From the NCBI GenBank assembly GCA_021767745.1, contig JAASSS010000005.1, positions 1 to 36,437 on the forward strand: DNA of 36,437 nt, in the 5' to 3' direction. The position numbers and the translations under genes were made by a program. The first letter of the stretch is position 1; each line of letters begins with the position of its first letter. The stretch comes from Pseudomonadota bacterium (GTDB lineage: Bacteria > Pseudomonadota > Gammaproteobacteria > UBA5335). Below, piece after piece: positions 1-8,649 of this stretch. A model generated the notes under the pieces. The model was given only the letters and a program-made list of their open reading frames with translations. It had not been told where the DNA came from and ran no database searches.

Positions 1-273
1 CTGGCACTCGAGCTCGAGCAGATCGCGCTCAGCGATGACTACTTCAAGGAGAAGAAGCTCTACCCGAACGTCGACTTCTACTCCGGCATCATCTACAAGG
101 CGCTGGGCCTGGAAACCAACATGTTCACGGTGATGTTCGCCATCGCGCGTACCGTGGGCTGGGTAGCCCACTGGCGCGAGATGATCAGCGATCCGGAGCA
201 GCGCATCGGCCGGCCCCGCCAGATCTACACCGGCTCCCCGGCCCGCGACTACGTCCCACTGGAGTCCCGCTGA
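1..273 (+). CDS. gltA: Citrate synthase, C-terminal part (cut by left edge)
   Basis: The frame is open from base 1 and gives 90 residues before TGA. Citrate synthase condenses oxaloacetate and acetyl-CoA in the cytoplasm as the entry step of the TCA cycle. The fragment contains the NVDFYSG motif, whose Asp (residue 25 of the fragment) is the catalytic base by alignment with the E. coli enzyme (Asp362). It also has the TVGWVAHW stretch and the terminal RPRQIYTG signature typical of the large, hexameric Gram-negative type. The start and most of the protein lie outside the window. The next gene is convergent, 33 bases downstream. Confidence 0.96.
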   Translation: MALELEQIALSDDYFKEKKLYPNVDFYSGIIYKALGLETNMFTVMFAIARTVGWVAHWREMISDPEQRIGRPRQIYTGSPARDYVPLESR

Positions 274-278
274 CCCTG

Positions 279-295
279 GCGCCCGCGCCGGGCGC
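279..295. terminator. GC-rich hairpin between convergent gltA and the small minus-strand gene
   Basis: GCGCCCG and CGGGCGC form a perfect 7-bp stem with a 3-base loop in the 33-base gap between two convergent stop codons. There is no T-run on either side, so it is not a textbook intrinsic terminator. Its position between convergent genes suggests a bidirectional transcription stop, perhaps factor-assisted. Confidence 0.4.
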
Positions 296-306
296 GGTGT
301 GCCTCG

Positions 307-960
307 CTAGCGGCGGGGGCCCGAGCCCAGCGCTGGCAGCGGCTCGGCCGGCGCTTCCGCCGCGAGCAGCCTAGCCAGCTGGGTCGGCCCGGCCCGTTCG
401 GCCGGACGGCCGTCCACCGGACTCGCCGGTGGCGACTGGCGATAGGACTCCGGACCCAGCACGATCGCCTCCACGGTGATCTCGCCGAGATCGAAGCGAT
501 AGCAGGCAAATCCCTGCGCGCGGCCTTCGAGGCGCAGCTGCCGCTCGCTCTCCTGATAATTCACCCGGGTGTCCATCAACCGCATCGCCACCTGTTCGGG
601 CGCATCGGCCGATAGCAGCAGCGTGACCGGCGAATGCGGCGTCGCACTGCCGCGCAGCACCGGGCCGGTCAGACGCGGCTGGAAGTCGGCGAGCAATTCC
701 ATGGCAGCGAGCGCTGCCTGCCGCTGCGCCACCAGCGCTTCACGTTGCCTCGGCGCGTGGAAGAGCCGCTGGTATTCCCGCAGCGCTTCCTCGATCTCGC
801 GGTTGCGCGGCATGTTGCTGCTGTTGCGGGCAATGCCCAGCTGCAGCGCCGCCTTCTGCTTGGCGAGCTGAAAGTCGCGCACACCCTGGTCGAACATGAT
901 GCGGGCAGCGGTCTGCGCGATGCGCTCGCGCTGCTGCCAGCCCTGGCCCCGTCGAGGCAT
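307..960 (-). CDS. Conserved hypothetical protein (nucleotidyltransferase-like?) behind PBP1A
   Basis: The product has 217 residues. The open frame extends further upstream inside mrcA, but the ATG at 960 is chosen because GAGGAGG lies 5 bases before it (966-972) and because MPRRGQGWQQRERIAQ reads like a true N-terminus. The first 60 residues are helical and basic (ARNSSNMPRNREIEEALREYQRLF). The middle (GPVLRGSATPHSPVTLLL) is reminiscent of the strand-loop core of minimal nucleotidyltransferases, but I do not see a clear GS-x10-DxD site. The C-terminus carries SPVDGRP, seen in related hypothetical proteins, and is Ala/Pro-rich. It starts 20 bases after the mrcA stop and is probably co-transcribed with it. 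The function is unknown. Confidence 0.8.
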   Translation of the reverse strand: MPRRGQGWQQRERIAQTAARIMFDQGVRDFQLAKQKAALQLGIARNSSNMPRNREIEEALREYQRLFHAPRQREALVAQRQAALAAMELLADFQPRLTGPVLRGSATPHSPVTLLLSADAPEQVAMRLMDTRVNYQESERQLRLEGRAQGFACYRFDLGEITVEAIVLGPESYRQSPPASPVDGRPAERAGPTQLARLLAAEAPAEPLPALGSGPRR

Positions 961-980
961 AACGACCTCCTCGGCTGCGA

Positions 981-3485
981 TCAGAACAGGTCCTGCATGA
1001 TGTCCGCCCGCGACTCGGCGCCCTGGCTCACGCTCTCTCCGGCCACCTTGCGCATGGGTGCCGGCGCCGGCGCGGGCGGCAGGGCATCGAGGCGGAAGAG
1101 CTCGAACACCGTGCCGGATGTGCCGGCGTCCGCGCGCAGCCCGGTCCGCGCCGAGACACGCAGGCTCACCAGCTCCTCCGGCTGCGGCAGGATCTGCTCG
1201 GGAACCTCGGCGAGCGCCTCGCGCATGTAGTCGATCCACACCGGCAGCGCCGTACGACCACCGGACTCGCCACGGCCCAGTGGCTGCGGATCGTCGTTGC
1301 CGACCCAGACCACGGCGGTCAGCAGCGCGTTGTAGCCCGCGAACCACGCGTCGCGCTGCTCGTTGGTCGTGCCCGTCTTGCCGGCCAGGTCGCTGCGCCC
1401 CAGCGAGGCGGCCCGCCGGGCGGTGCCGCGACTGACGACCTCCTTGAGGATGTCGTTCATCAGATAGATCGTGCCCGGCTCGATCACGCGCGGGGCGTTC
1501 TCGCGCGGCAGTGGCACGTAGTCTGGTCCGCCAAGCACCTCGCTGCCTGCCGTCTCGCCCCAGTAGGCATCCGCCCAGCCCCGCTCCGCCAGCAATTCGG
1601 CGCGGCTGGCGCAGTGGTCGCAGGCCAGCGCCGGCGTGCTGGCGTAGAGGATGGTGCCATCACCATCCTCGACCCGACTGATCAGGTGGGGTTCGATCAG
1701 GTAACCGCCATTGGCGAACACCGCATAGGCGCGCGCCATCTCCAGTGGGGTGAACGAGGCGCTGCCGAGCGAGAGCGAGAGATTGCGCGGCAGGCTCTGG
1801 CGCTCGAAGCCGAAGCGTTCCAGATAGCGCAAGGCGTAGCCCATGCCGATGCGTTCGAGGACCCGCACCGACACCAGGTTGCGCGAATGCACCACTGCCT
1901 CGCGCAGGCGTGTGGGGCCATAGAAACGCCCGCTGTAGTTCTTCGGCCGCCAGCTCGAGCCGTCGGCGGCGTCGAACACCACTGGCGCATCGTTGATCAC
2001 TGTGGCCGCGGTGAGACCACGATCGAGCGCCGCGGTGTAGAGGAACGGCTTGAAGCTGGAGCCGGCCTGACGGCTGGCCTGCACGGCGCGGTTGAAGGCG
2101 CTGGCGTCGAAATCGAAACCGCCGACCAGCGACAGGATCCCGCCGTCCAGCGGATCCAGCGCCACCAGTGCACCCTGCACCGAGGGCCGGGGCGCCAGCC
2201 GCGGCTGCCCCTCGTTCCAGCTGACGTAGATCACCTCGCCCTGCGCGAGCAGCTCCGCCGGCGTGCTCGCCTCGCCCCCTCCCTCGCGCGCCGCCCGGCG
2301 CTTGGCCCAGGACATCGCATTCCAGGGCAGGTTCGCCTCGCCATGGCCGGCGACATAAACCCTCGCCGCCTGCGCGTCCGCCGCGAGCACCAGCGCCGGG
2401 CTGAGCCCGCCGATCGCCCGCTGTTCGCCCAGGGCCTTCTCCAGCATGCTCACACGCTCGCGCCGGCGTTCGGGCGAGTCGCCCGCCGGCAGGGTCGGTA
2501 CGGCGATCCGCGTCAGCGGCCCTTCCCAGCCGTGCCGTTCGGCGTAGGCGATCAGATTGCGCCGCAGTGCCTGCTGCGCCGAACGCTGCATGCGGCTGTC
2601 GACGCTGGTATAGACCACCAGCCCGCGCGTATAGGCGGAATCCCCGTAGCGTTCGACCATCTGCTGGCGGGCCATCTCGCCGACGTAATCCGCCTCCAGG
2701 TCGATCCGCAGCGGATGTGGCTCCGCCGATACCGGCTCGGCCAGCGCCGCCTCGTAGGTCGGCTGGTCGATCATCGCCAGCTTCAGCATGCGGCGCAGCA
2801 CGTAGTCGCGGCGGGCCTTCGCCGCCACCGGGTTGGCCACCGGGTTCACCCGCGAGGGCGCCTGCGGCAGGCCGGCCAGCATCGCTGCCTGCGGCAACGT
2901 GAGCTCACTGATGTCCTTGCCGTAGTAGGTGTAGGCCGCCGCGCCCATGCCGTAGGCCCGCTGGCCGAGATAGATCTTGTTCAGGTAGAGCTCGAGGATG
3001 CGCTCCTTCGGCAGCGCCCGCTCGATCCGCAGCGCCAGCAAGATCTCTCGCAGCTTGCGCTCGTAGGTCTTGTCCCGGCTGAGGAAGAAATTGCGCGCCA
3101 TCTGCATCGTGATGGTGCTGCCGCCCTGCTCCTTCTCACCGGTCAGCAGCAGCTTCGCTGCCGCCCGCAGCAGTCCCTGGTAGTCCACCCCGGGGTGTTC
3201 GAAGTAGCGATCGTCCTCTGCCGCCAGCACGGCCTGGATGAGCACCTCGGGGTAGTCCTCGTAGGCGATCGGCCGGCGCCGCTGGCTGCCGTACTCCGCG
3301 ATCAGCTGTCCGTCCCGGCTGTAGACCCGCAGCGGCACCTGCAGGCGCACGTCCTGCAGTTCACTGACATCGGGCAAATCGTCGGCGAAGGTGAAATAGA
3401 TCACCGCCAGGCCCAGCAGCCCCGCCGTCAGGGCGGCGAAGGCGAAGCCGGCCAGCAGCCGCAGCGCGCGCAACGGTAAAGCCAT
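981..3485 (-). CDS. mrcA: Penicillin-binding protein 1A (bifunctional transglycosylase/transpeptidase)
   Basis: An 834-residue class A PBP that polymerises lipid II and cross-links peptidoglycan at the outer face of the inner membrane. A short cytoplasmic start is followed by one membrane helix at about residues 8-33. The GT51 domain spans about 55-230, with catalytic Glu90 in AAEDDRYFEHPG and the GGSTITMQMARN motif at 121-132. The transpeptidase domain has the SxxK motif at Ser476 (SSFK), SxN at 534-536 (SRN) and KTGT at 703-706. An insert between about 320 and 435 corresponds to the OB-like region of PBP1A. The length is normal for the family. No good Shine-Dalgarno precedes the ATG at 3485, but no better start exists before the membrane helix. 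It is divergent from pilM, as in pseudomonads (ponA). Confidence 0.97.
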   Translation of the reverse strand: MALPLRALRLLAGFAFAALTAGLLGLAVIYFTFADDLPDVSELQDVRLQVPLRVYSRDGQLIAEYGSQRRRPIAYEDYPEVLIQAVLAAEDDRYFEHPGVDYQGLLRAAAKLLLTGEKEQGGSTITMQMARNFFLSRDKTYERKLREILLALRIERALPKERILELYLNKIYLGQRAYGMGAAAYTYYGKDISELTLPQAAMLAGLPQAPSRVNPVANPVAAKARRDYVLRRMLKLAMIDQPTYEAALAEPVSAEPHPLRIDLEADYVGEMARQQMVERYGDSAYTRGLVVYTSVDSRMQRSAQQALRRNLIAYAERHGWEGPLTRIAVPTLPAGDSPERRRERVSMLEKALGEQRAIGGLSPALVLAADAQAARVYVAGHGEANLPWNAMSWAKRRAAREGGGEASTPAELLAQGEVIYVSWNEGQPRLAPRPSVQGALVALDPLDGGILSLVGGFDFDASAFNRAVQASRQAGSSFKPFLYTAALDRGLTAATVINDAPVVFDAADGSSWRPKNYSGRFYGPTRLREAVVHSRNLVSVRVLERIGMGYALRYLERFGFERQSLPRNLSLSLGSASFTPLEMARAYAVFANGGYLIEPHLISRVEDGDGTILYASTPALACDHCASRAELLAERGWADAYWGETAGSEVLGGPDYVPLPRENAPRVIEPGTIYLMNDILKEVVSRGTARRAASLGRSDLAGKTGTTNEQRDAWFAGYNALLTAVVWVGNDDPQPLGRGESGGRTALPVWIDYMREALAEVPEQILPQPEELVSLRVSARTGLRADAGTSGTVFELFRLDALPPAPAPAPMRKVAGESVSQGAESRADIMQDLF

Positions 3486-3529
3486 AGGGGGAAGGTCCGA
3501 TAACAGGATGGCGGCATGTCGAGGTGGTG

Positions 3530-3535
3530 ATTATA
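3530..3535 (-). promoter_or_regulatory. -10 box (TATAAT) of the mrcA promoter
   Basis: On the minus strand this reads GCGTATAATCACC, a perfect -10 hexamer 45 bases before the mrcA ATG. No convincing -35 is seen 16-18 bases upstream (best ATCCCG/CATCCC). The 143-base mrcA/pilM gap has no other clear promoter, so the pilM promoter remains unidentified. Confidence 0.5.
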
Positions 3536-3628
3536 CGCCCCCGCCCCTGCCGCGGGATGACGTTCATCGCCTTGTCGATCAAGCGCTTGCACCGGCTGGC
3601 GCGGTACAGGGCCCCGAGGAAGAGATTC

Positions 3629-4699
3629 GTGCGCCTATTTCGCTCCAAGACGCCGCCGCTGCTGGGCCTGGACATCAGCTCCACGGCGGTGAAGCTGATC
3701 GAGCTCGGCGGCGAGCGCGGTCAGCTGCGGCTCAAGGCCTACGCCGCGGCGGGGTTGCCGCCGGAAGCCGTGATCGACAAGCAGGTGACCGACCCGGACG
3801 CGGTGGGCGCGGCGCTGCGACAGGCGTGGGACCGGGCGGAGACGCGCACCCGCAACGTCGCGCTGGCGGTCGGCGGCTCCACCGTGATCACCAAGACGAT
3901 CCCGATGCCCGAGGGCCTCGGCGAGCGCGAGCTGGAACAGCAGATCCGGGTCGAGGCCGACCAGTACATCCCCTTCCCGCTGGACGATGTCGGCATGGAC
4001 TTCGAGGTGCTCGGCCCGCATCCGGCCGAGCGGCACATGAACGAGGTGTTCATCGCCGCCTGCCGCAACGACACCATCGAGGGGCGGGTCGCCGCAGTGG
4101 AGATCGCCGGCCTCAAGTGTCGGCTGGTGGACCTGGAGTCGCGGGCGGTGGAGAACGCCTGCGGCCTGATCGCCGAGCAGATCGCCACCGGCGAGGACGC
4201 CGACAGCGCGGTCGCCTTCATCGACGTCGGCGCCACCACCACCACGCTGAACATCATGCATCGCGGCAAGATCACCTACAGCCGCGAGCAGGCCTTCGGC
4301 GGCAAGCTGCTGACCGAGGAGATCATGCATCGCTACGAGCTCTCCTACGAGGAAGCGGGCAAAGCCAAGCGCGTGGGCGGCTTACCCGACGATTACGCCG
4401 ACACGGTCCTGCAGCCCTTCGTCACCGATACCGTGCACCAGATCCAGCGCGGCCTGCAGTTCTTCTTCTCCTCCCAGGGCAGCATCGACCGCATCCGCCA
4501 GATCATCCTCGCCGGCGGCTGCGCCTCGATCAGCGGCATCGATAGGGCGATCGAATCCGCCACCGAGATTCCCACGCGCATCGCCGATCCCTTCGGGCGC
4601 ATGAGCGTGGAGCTGACGACCCAGCTCAAGCGGTTGCAGCTGGACGCGCCCTCGCTGATGACCGCCTGCGGTCTGGCGCTGCGGAGGTTCGACGCATGA
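3629..4699 (+). CDS. pilM: Type IV pilus assembly protein PilM
   Basis: Actin-like cytoplasmic ATPase-fold protein that binds the N-terminus of PilN and links the pilus motor to the inner-membrane alignment complex. I chose GTG at 3629: it gives 356 residues starting VRLFRSK, matches the usual PilM length, puts the first strand (LLGLDISSTAVKLIEL) where it belongs, and has GAGGA 8 bases upstream. An ATG at 3524 in the same frame would add 35 residues that do not look like PilM. Later motifs are VGGSTVITK, the DVGATTTT phosphate-binding loop and the AGGCASISGID loop near the C-terminus. It overlaps pilN by ATGA. Confidence 0.93.
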   Translation: MRLFRSKTPPLLGLDISSTAVKLIELGGERGQLRLKAYAAAGLPPEAVIDKQVTDPDAVGAALRQAWDRAETRTRNVALAVGGSTVITKTIPMPEGLGERELEQQIRVEADQYIPFPLDDVGMDFEVLGPHPAERHMNEVFIAACRNDTIEGRVAAVEIAGLKCRLVDLESRAVENACGLIAEQIATGEDADSAVAFIDVGATTTTLNIMHRGKITYSREQAFGGKLLTEEIMHRYELSYEEAGKAKRVGGLPDDYADTVLQPFVTDTVHQIQRGLQFFFSSQGSIDRIRQIILAGGCASISGIDRAIESATEIPTRIADPFGRMSVELTTQLKRLQLDAPSLMTACGLALRRFDA

Positions 4700-5271
4700 G
4701 CGGACTCAACCTGCTGCCCTGGCGGGAGGCCCGCCGCCGCGAGCTGCAGCAGCAGTTCCTGACCCGCCTGGTGGGCGCCGTGATCATCATGGGCGGCCTC
4801 ATCTACCTGGCCAACGCCGCCGTCGCCGGGCGCGTCGATCAGCAACGCCAGCGCAACGGGCTGATCACGCAGGAGATCGCGGCCCTCGATGTGCAGATCG
4901 AGGAAATCCGCCAGCTCAAGCAACTGCGCCAGCGGCTGATCGATCGCATGCGGGTGGTAGAACAGTTGCAGCAGCAGCGCAGCGACATCGTGCACCTGTT
5001 CGACCAGCTGGTCGAAACGCTGCCGCCGGGCGTCTACCTCACCAACATCAAGCAGGACGGCGAGCAGATCGAGCTCAAGGGCGTGGCGCAGTCCAACGCC
5101 CGGGTGTCGGCCTACATGAAGCAGCTCGACGACTCGGACTGGCTCGCCGACCCACGGCTGCTGGTCATCGAGACCCGCGCCGGCGAACCCAGCCGCTACA
5201 GCGAATTCGTGCTGCGGGTGCGCCAGACGCGGCCGCAGCCGGAAGACGACGACGGGGAGACGCCGGCGTGA
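4696..5271 (+). CDS. pilN: Type IV pilus inner-membrane protein PilN
   Basis: A 191-residue bitopic protein of the PilMNO platform. The N-terminal cytoplasmic NLLPWR motif (residues 5-10) is the peptide that docks into PilM. One membrane helix covers about residues 20-42 (VGAVIIMGGLIYLA), followed by a Gln/Arg-rich periplasmic coiled coil (about 45-100) and a ferredoxin-like domain (LPPGVYLTNIKQDGEQIELKG). The end is acidic (PEDDDGE). It overlaps pilM by ATGA and pilO by GTGA, which indicates translational coupling and stoichiometric production with its heterodimer partner PilO. Confidence 0.95.
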   Translation: MSGLNLLPWREARRRELQQQFLTRLVGAVIIMGGLIYLANAAVAGRVDQQRQRNGLITQEIAALDVQIEEIRQLKQLRQRLIDRMRVVEQLQQQRSDIVHLFDQLVETLPPGVYLTNIKQDGEQIELKGVAQSNARVSAYMKQLDDSDWLADPRLLVIETRAGEPSRYSEFVLRVRQTRPQPEDDDGETPA

Positions 5272-5888
5272 AGGCCAACATCGACGTCGGCGAACTGGTC
5301 GCCGAGATCCGCAACCTCGACTTTCGCGACATCGGTGCCTGGTCAACCGCGGCCCGGGTCACCGTGATCGCGCTGGGCTGCGCCCTGATCGGCTTTCTCG
5401 GCTACTGGTTCGTGATCAAGAACGAGCTGGCGACGCTGACCGAGGTGCGCGCCAAGGAGCCCGAACTGCTGCGCGCCTTCGAACAGAAGCAGCAGCAGGT
5501 GGCGAACATCGACGCCTATAAGCAGCAGCTGGAGACGATGCGGATCGCCTTCAGCACCATGCTGCGGCAGCTGCCGTCCGAGACGGAGGTCGCCAACCTG
5601 CTGCAGGACATCTCCAACACCCGCGTCAGCGTCGGCCTGGAGGAGGAGCTGTTCAAGCCAGAGAACGAACGGCCCAAGGAATTCTATGCCGAGGCGCCGA
5701 TCCGCATCCGTGTCCTGGGCGATTACCACCAGTTCGGCGAGTTCGCCAGCGGCATCGCCGCACTGCCACGCATCGTCACCCTGAACGAGATCAGCATCCG
5801 CCCGGCCGGCGGTGAGGGCGATGTGCTGGTGATGGACGCCATCGCCATGACCTACCGCTACCTCGACGACAGCGAGAGCGGCACATGA
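5268..5888 (+). CDS. pilO: Type IV pilus inner-membrane protein PilO
   Basis: A 206-residue bitopic protein that forms a periplasmic heterodimer with PilN. It starts with GTG inside the pilN stop (GTGA). An N-terminal cytoplasmic stretch is followed by one membrane helix at about residues 27-50 (VTVIALGCALIGFLGYWFVI), a coiled coil (about 50-105) and a C-terminal alpha/beta domain with LGDYHQFGEFASGIAALPRI, the most conserved PilO segment. It overlaps pilP by ATGA. Confidence 0.95.
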   Translation: MKANIDVGELVAEIRNLDFRDIGAWSTAARVTVIALGCALIGFLGYWFVIKNELATLTEVRAKEPELLRAFEQKQQQVANIDAYKQQLETMRIAFSTMLRQLPSETEVANLLQDISNTRVSVGLEEELFKPENERPKEFYAEAPIRIRVLGDYHQFGEFASGIAALPRIVTLNEISIRPAGGEGDVLVMDAIAMTYRYLDDSESGT

Positions 5889-6400
5889 ACGCCAGAGGAC
5901 TGACCGCGACCCTGCTCTGCCTCACGGCTGCGGCACTGACCGGCTGCGGTACCGACATGAGCAACCTGCAGGCTGAACTGGAGCGGATCAAGGCCCGCAA
6001 GAGCGGCCAGATCGAACCGATCCCGCAGCTGCGGACGTTCGAAAGCTTCGCCTACCGAGCGCTTGGCCGGCGCGGGCCGCTGACGCCGGACCAGCGCGCC
6101 CGACCGGCGGCGCCTGACTCGGCCGACGCCCCGAACAGCAATCGCGTGCGCGAGCCACTGGAGGCCTACCCGCTCGACAGCCTGCGCATGGTCGGCACGC
6201 TGCGCGCCAATGGCCGGGAATGGGCGCTGATCCGCGCCAGCGACGGCGTCGTCCATCGCGTCGGCACCGGCAACCATCTCGGCCAGAACTACGGCCAGGT
6301 GCTCGCCATCGAGCCCGCCGCCGTGCTGCTGCGCGAGACCGTCCCCAATGGCCTCGGCGGCTGGACCGAGCGCGCCACTGCCCTGGCGCTCAGCGACTAG
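5885..6400 (+). CDS. pilP: Type IV pilus lipoprotein PilP
   Basis: A 171-residue lipoprotein that joins the PilNO dimer to the periplasmic N-domains of the PilQ secretin. The signal peptide ends in the lipobox LTGC, with Cys21 as the lipidation site. An unstructured linker (about 22-100) precedes the beta-sandwich domain (LDSLRMVGTLRANGREWALI to the end), which is the conserved PilP/HofP fold. It overlaps pilO by ATGA. A 57-base gap to pilQ is the only real gap within the pil genes. Confidence 0.95.
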   Translation: MNARGLTATLLCLTAAALTGCGTDMSNLQAELERIKARKSGQIEPIPQLRTFESFAYRALGRRGPLTPDQRARPAAPDSADAPNSNRVREPLEAYPLDSLRMVGTLRANGREWALIRASDGVVHRVGTGNHLGQNYGQVLAIEPAAVLLRETVPNGLGGWTERATALALSD

Positions 6401-6426
6401 CGCTGCGCGTCGATAAGAACAACAAC

Positions 6427-6440
6427 TGGCGTTCGCGCCA
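6427..6440 (+). other. Small stem-loop ahead of pilQ
   Basis: TGGCG-TTCG-CGCCA gives a 5-bp stem with a TTCG loop in the pilP-pilQ gap, 17 bases before the pilQ ATG. It could affect mRNA processing or pilQ translation, as the secretin is needed in a different amount from PilMNOP. This is only a structural observation. Confidence 0.3.
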
Positions 6441-6457
6441 CAGCCGGATAAGCACGC

Positions 6458-8563
6458 ATGTACCGCCTCTTCGTCTCGCTCCGCACCTCCCACCGCTGGC
6501 CCGGCGCGCTGGCGCTGTGGGGCGCTCTCGCCCTGCCGGGCCACGCGCTCGAACTGCAGGACGTGGACTTCTACACCGGCGGCCCGAACCGGGCCGACGT
6601 GCTGCTGCGCTTCGATGGCCCGCCACCGGCACCGACCGCATTCGTACTCGATCAGCCGCCGCGACTGGCGATCGACATCCCCGGCAGCGGCAGCGCGCTG
6701 CGCCCGGCGATGATCGAGACCGGCAGCGAACTGGTCGAACGGGTGACGGCAGCAGCGGCGAACGACCGCACGCGGGTGGTGATCGAGCTGGGGCAGACGC
6801 TGGCCCATCGCGTGCAGGTCGAGGGTGACGCCATCCGTGTGGCCCTCGGCGACGAGGCGCCCGCCACGGCGCGTGCCCCCGCCGCGTCCGACCAACCCGC
6901 GGTACGCAACGTCGACTTCCGCCGCGGCCCGGACGGGGCCGGTCGTGTGGTGGTCACGCTGTCCGCGCCCGGGGCCGTCGCCGATGTGCGCGAGCGGGGC
7001 GGCAAGGTCCTGGTCGACCTGGCGGGAACGGCGCTGCCGCCGCAACTGGCCGAACACCTGGACGTCATGGACTTCGACACGCCGGTGGAGAGCATCGACG
7101 TGCGCGACACCGGCAGTGGCGTGCAGCTGGCCATCACGCCGGCGGGCGCCTATGAGCGCGCCCTCTACCAGAACGGCAATCGGGTGACGTTGGAGCTGCG
7201 CCGGCCCGTCCAGGCCAAGCGGCAGAGCTCGAGCGGCAAGCCGGTGTTCACCGGCGAACCGGTGAGCCTGAACTTCCAGAACGTGGAAACCCGGGCCGTG
7301 CTGCAGATCCTGGCGGACATCGCCGGCAAGAACCTGGTGGTGAGCGACTCGGTGACCGGCACCGTCGCCCTGCGGCTGGAGAACGTGCCGTGGGATCAGG
7401 CGCTCAGCATCATCCTCAAGACCCAGGGCCTGGCCACCCGCGAGGCCGGCAACGTGCTCTTCATCGCCCCGGCGGCAGAGATCGCCGAGCGCGAACGCAC
7501 CGAGCTGGAAAGCCGCCAGCAGCGCCAGGAGCTCGAGCCGCTGCGCTCGGAGTTCCTGCAGGTGAACTATGCCAAGGCGGCGGACCTGGCGGGCCTGCTC
7601 AAGAACGAAGCGAATTCGCTGCTGTCCCCACGCGGCAACGTGAGCCTGGACCCGCGCACCAATACGCTGCTGGTGCAGGACACGGCCGACCGGCTGCGCG
7701 ACATCCGCGCCCTGGTGACGGAGCTGGACGTGCCGGTGAGCCAGGTGCTGATCGAATCGCGCATCGTGGTGGCACAGGATGACTTCACGCGCGACATCGG
7801 CGCCCGCTTCGGCCTGTCGAGCTTCAAGAGCATCAATGGCGACGATGGCATCGTGATCGGCGGCGGCAGCCTGGAAGGCACCGACGTCGGCATCAACCAG
7901 TCGATCGACTCGCTGAACAGCAACGGCTCGGTGTTCCCGACCGCCTATCCCGATGCCAACCCCTCGCGGCTGAACGTGAACCTGCCGGCCTCCGGCAACC
8001 CGGCCTCGCTCGCCTTCGCCATCCTCAGCGACAACTTCCTGGTGGATCTGGAGCTCTCGGCGCTGCAGGCGGAAGGGCGCGGCGAGGTCATTGCCAGCCC
8101 GCGGGTGATCACCGCCAACCAGAAGACCGCGGCCATCCGGCAGGGTGTGGAGGTGCCCTACCAGGAGGCGACGGCCAGTGGCGCGACCAGCGTCAGCTTC
8201 AAGGAGGCCGTCCTGGCACTGGAGGTCACGCCGCAGATCACGCCGGATGACCGCGTGATCATGGACCTGGTGGTCAACCGCGACAGCGTCGGCGAGGTGG
8301 TGCCCAGCGGCTTCGGCGGCTTCATCCCCAGCATCGACACCCGGGAAGTGATCACCCAGGTGCTGGTCGACAACGGCTCGACCGTGGTGCTCGGCGGCAT
8401 CTATGAGCAGGAACTCAACCAGACGCTGGCCAAGGTGCCCCTGCTCGGCGACCTGCCGGTGGTCGGCGCGATGTTCCGCCAGGTCCGACGGGTGGACAAC
8501 AAGTCCGAGCTGCTGGTCTTCGTCACGCCCAAGATCGTCAAGGAGGGGCTGGCGCTGAACTGA
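6458..8563 (+). CDS. pilQ: Type IV pilus secretin PilQ
   Basis: A 701-residue outer-membrane secretin through which the pilus fibre leaves the cell. The signal peptide ends near ALPGHA (about residue 30). Two AMIN domains that bind peptidoglycan follow (about 32-130 and 145-240). A secretin/TonB short N domain (VSLNFQNVETRAVLQILADIAGKN, about 268-330) and an N1 domain (LQVNYAKAADLAGLLKNEANS) come next. The C-terminal beta-barrel-forming secretin domain (about 430-700) contains VPYQEAT and VPLLGDLPVVGAMFR, the family signature. The start lacks a strong Shine-Dalgarno (GGATAAG nearby). Length and domain order are normal for PilQ of pseudomonads and xanthomonads. Confidence 0.96.
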   Translation: MYRLFVSLRTSHRWPGALALWGALALPGHALELQDVDFYTGGPNRADVLLRFDGPPPAPTAFVLDQPPRLAIDIPGSGSALRPAMIETGSELVERVTAAAANDRTRVVIELGQTLAHRVQVEGDAIRVALGDEAPATARAPAASDQPAVRNVDFRRGPDGAGRVVVTLSAPGAVADVRERGGKVLVDLAGTALPPQLAEHLDVMDFDTPVESIDVRDTGSGVQLAITPAGAYERALYQNGNRVTLELRRPVQAKRQSSSGKPVFTGEPVSLNFQNVETRAVLQILADIAGKNLVVSDSVTGTVALRLENVPWDQALSIILKTQGLATREAGNVLFIAPAAEIAERERTELESRQQRQELEPLRSEFLQVNYAKAADLAGLLKNEANSLLSPRGNVSLDPRTNTLLVQDTADRLRDIRALVTELDVPVSQVLIESRIVVAQDDFTRDIGARFGLSSFKSINGDDGIVIGGGSLEGTDVGINQSIDSLNSNGSVFPTAYPDANPSRLNVNLPASGNPASLAFAILSDNFLVDLELSALQAEGRGEVIASPRVITANQKTAAIRQGVEVPYQEATASGATSVSFKEAVLALEVTPQITPDDRVIMDLVVNRDSVGEVVPSGFGGFIPSIDTREVITQVLVDNGSTVVLGGIYEQELNQTLAKVPLLGDLPVVGAMFRQVRRVDNKSELLVFVTPKIVKEGLALN

Positions 8564-8606
8564 GGGCACGGCAGGCCGCCGCTGGCGGCGCGGTGGCGAG
8601 GCTCGG

Positions 8607-8612
8607 CATAAT
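8607..8612 (+). promoter_or_regulatory. Possible -10 element (CATAAT) ahead of aroK
   Basis: GGCATAATCG lies 38 bases before the preferred aroK start and stands out in a GC-rich setting. No good -35 is visible. If real, it would give aroKB their own promoter and would place the longer aroK start (8593) upstream of the transcript, supporting the start at 8650. Confidence 0.3.
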
Positions 8613-8649
8613 CGACAGCCCGCCGCCGCCCGTCAGCGACCCGCCGTCC

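Noticed and set aside
1614-3479. Open frame of 621 codons on the plus strand across mrcA
   Set aside because: It is a shadow of PBP1A, whose catalytic motifs on the other strand are unambiguous.
3524-3628. N-terminal extension of PilM from ATG 3524
   Set aside because: The 35 extra residues are Arg-rich and unlike PilM. The GTG at 3629 has a Shine-Dalgarno and gives the usual length.
5858-8569. Open frame of 903 codons on the minus strand across pilP-pilQ
   Set aside because: It is antisense to conserved pil genes with the same shadow composition (HHQVLAG, DHRQV). No ribosome-binding site or domain is seen.
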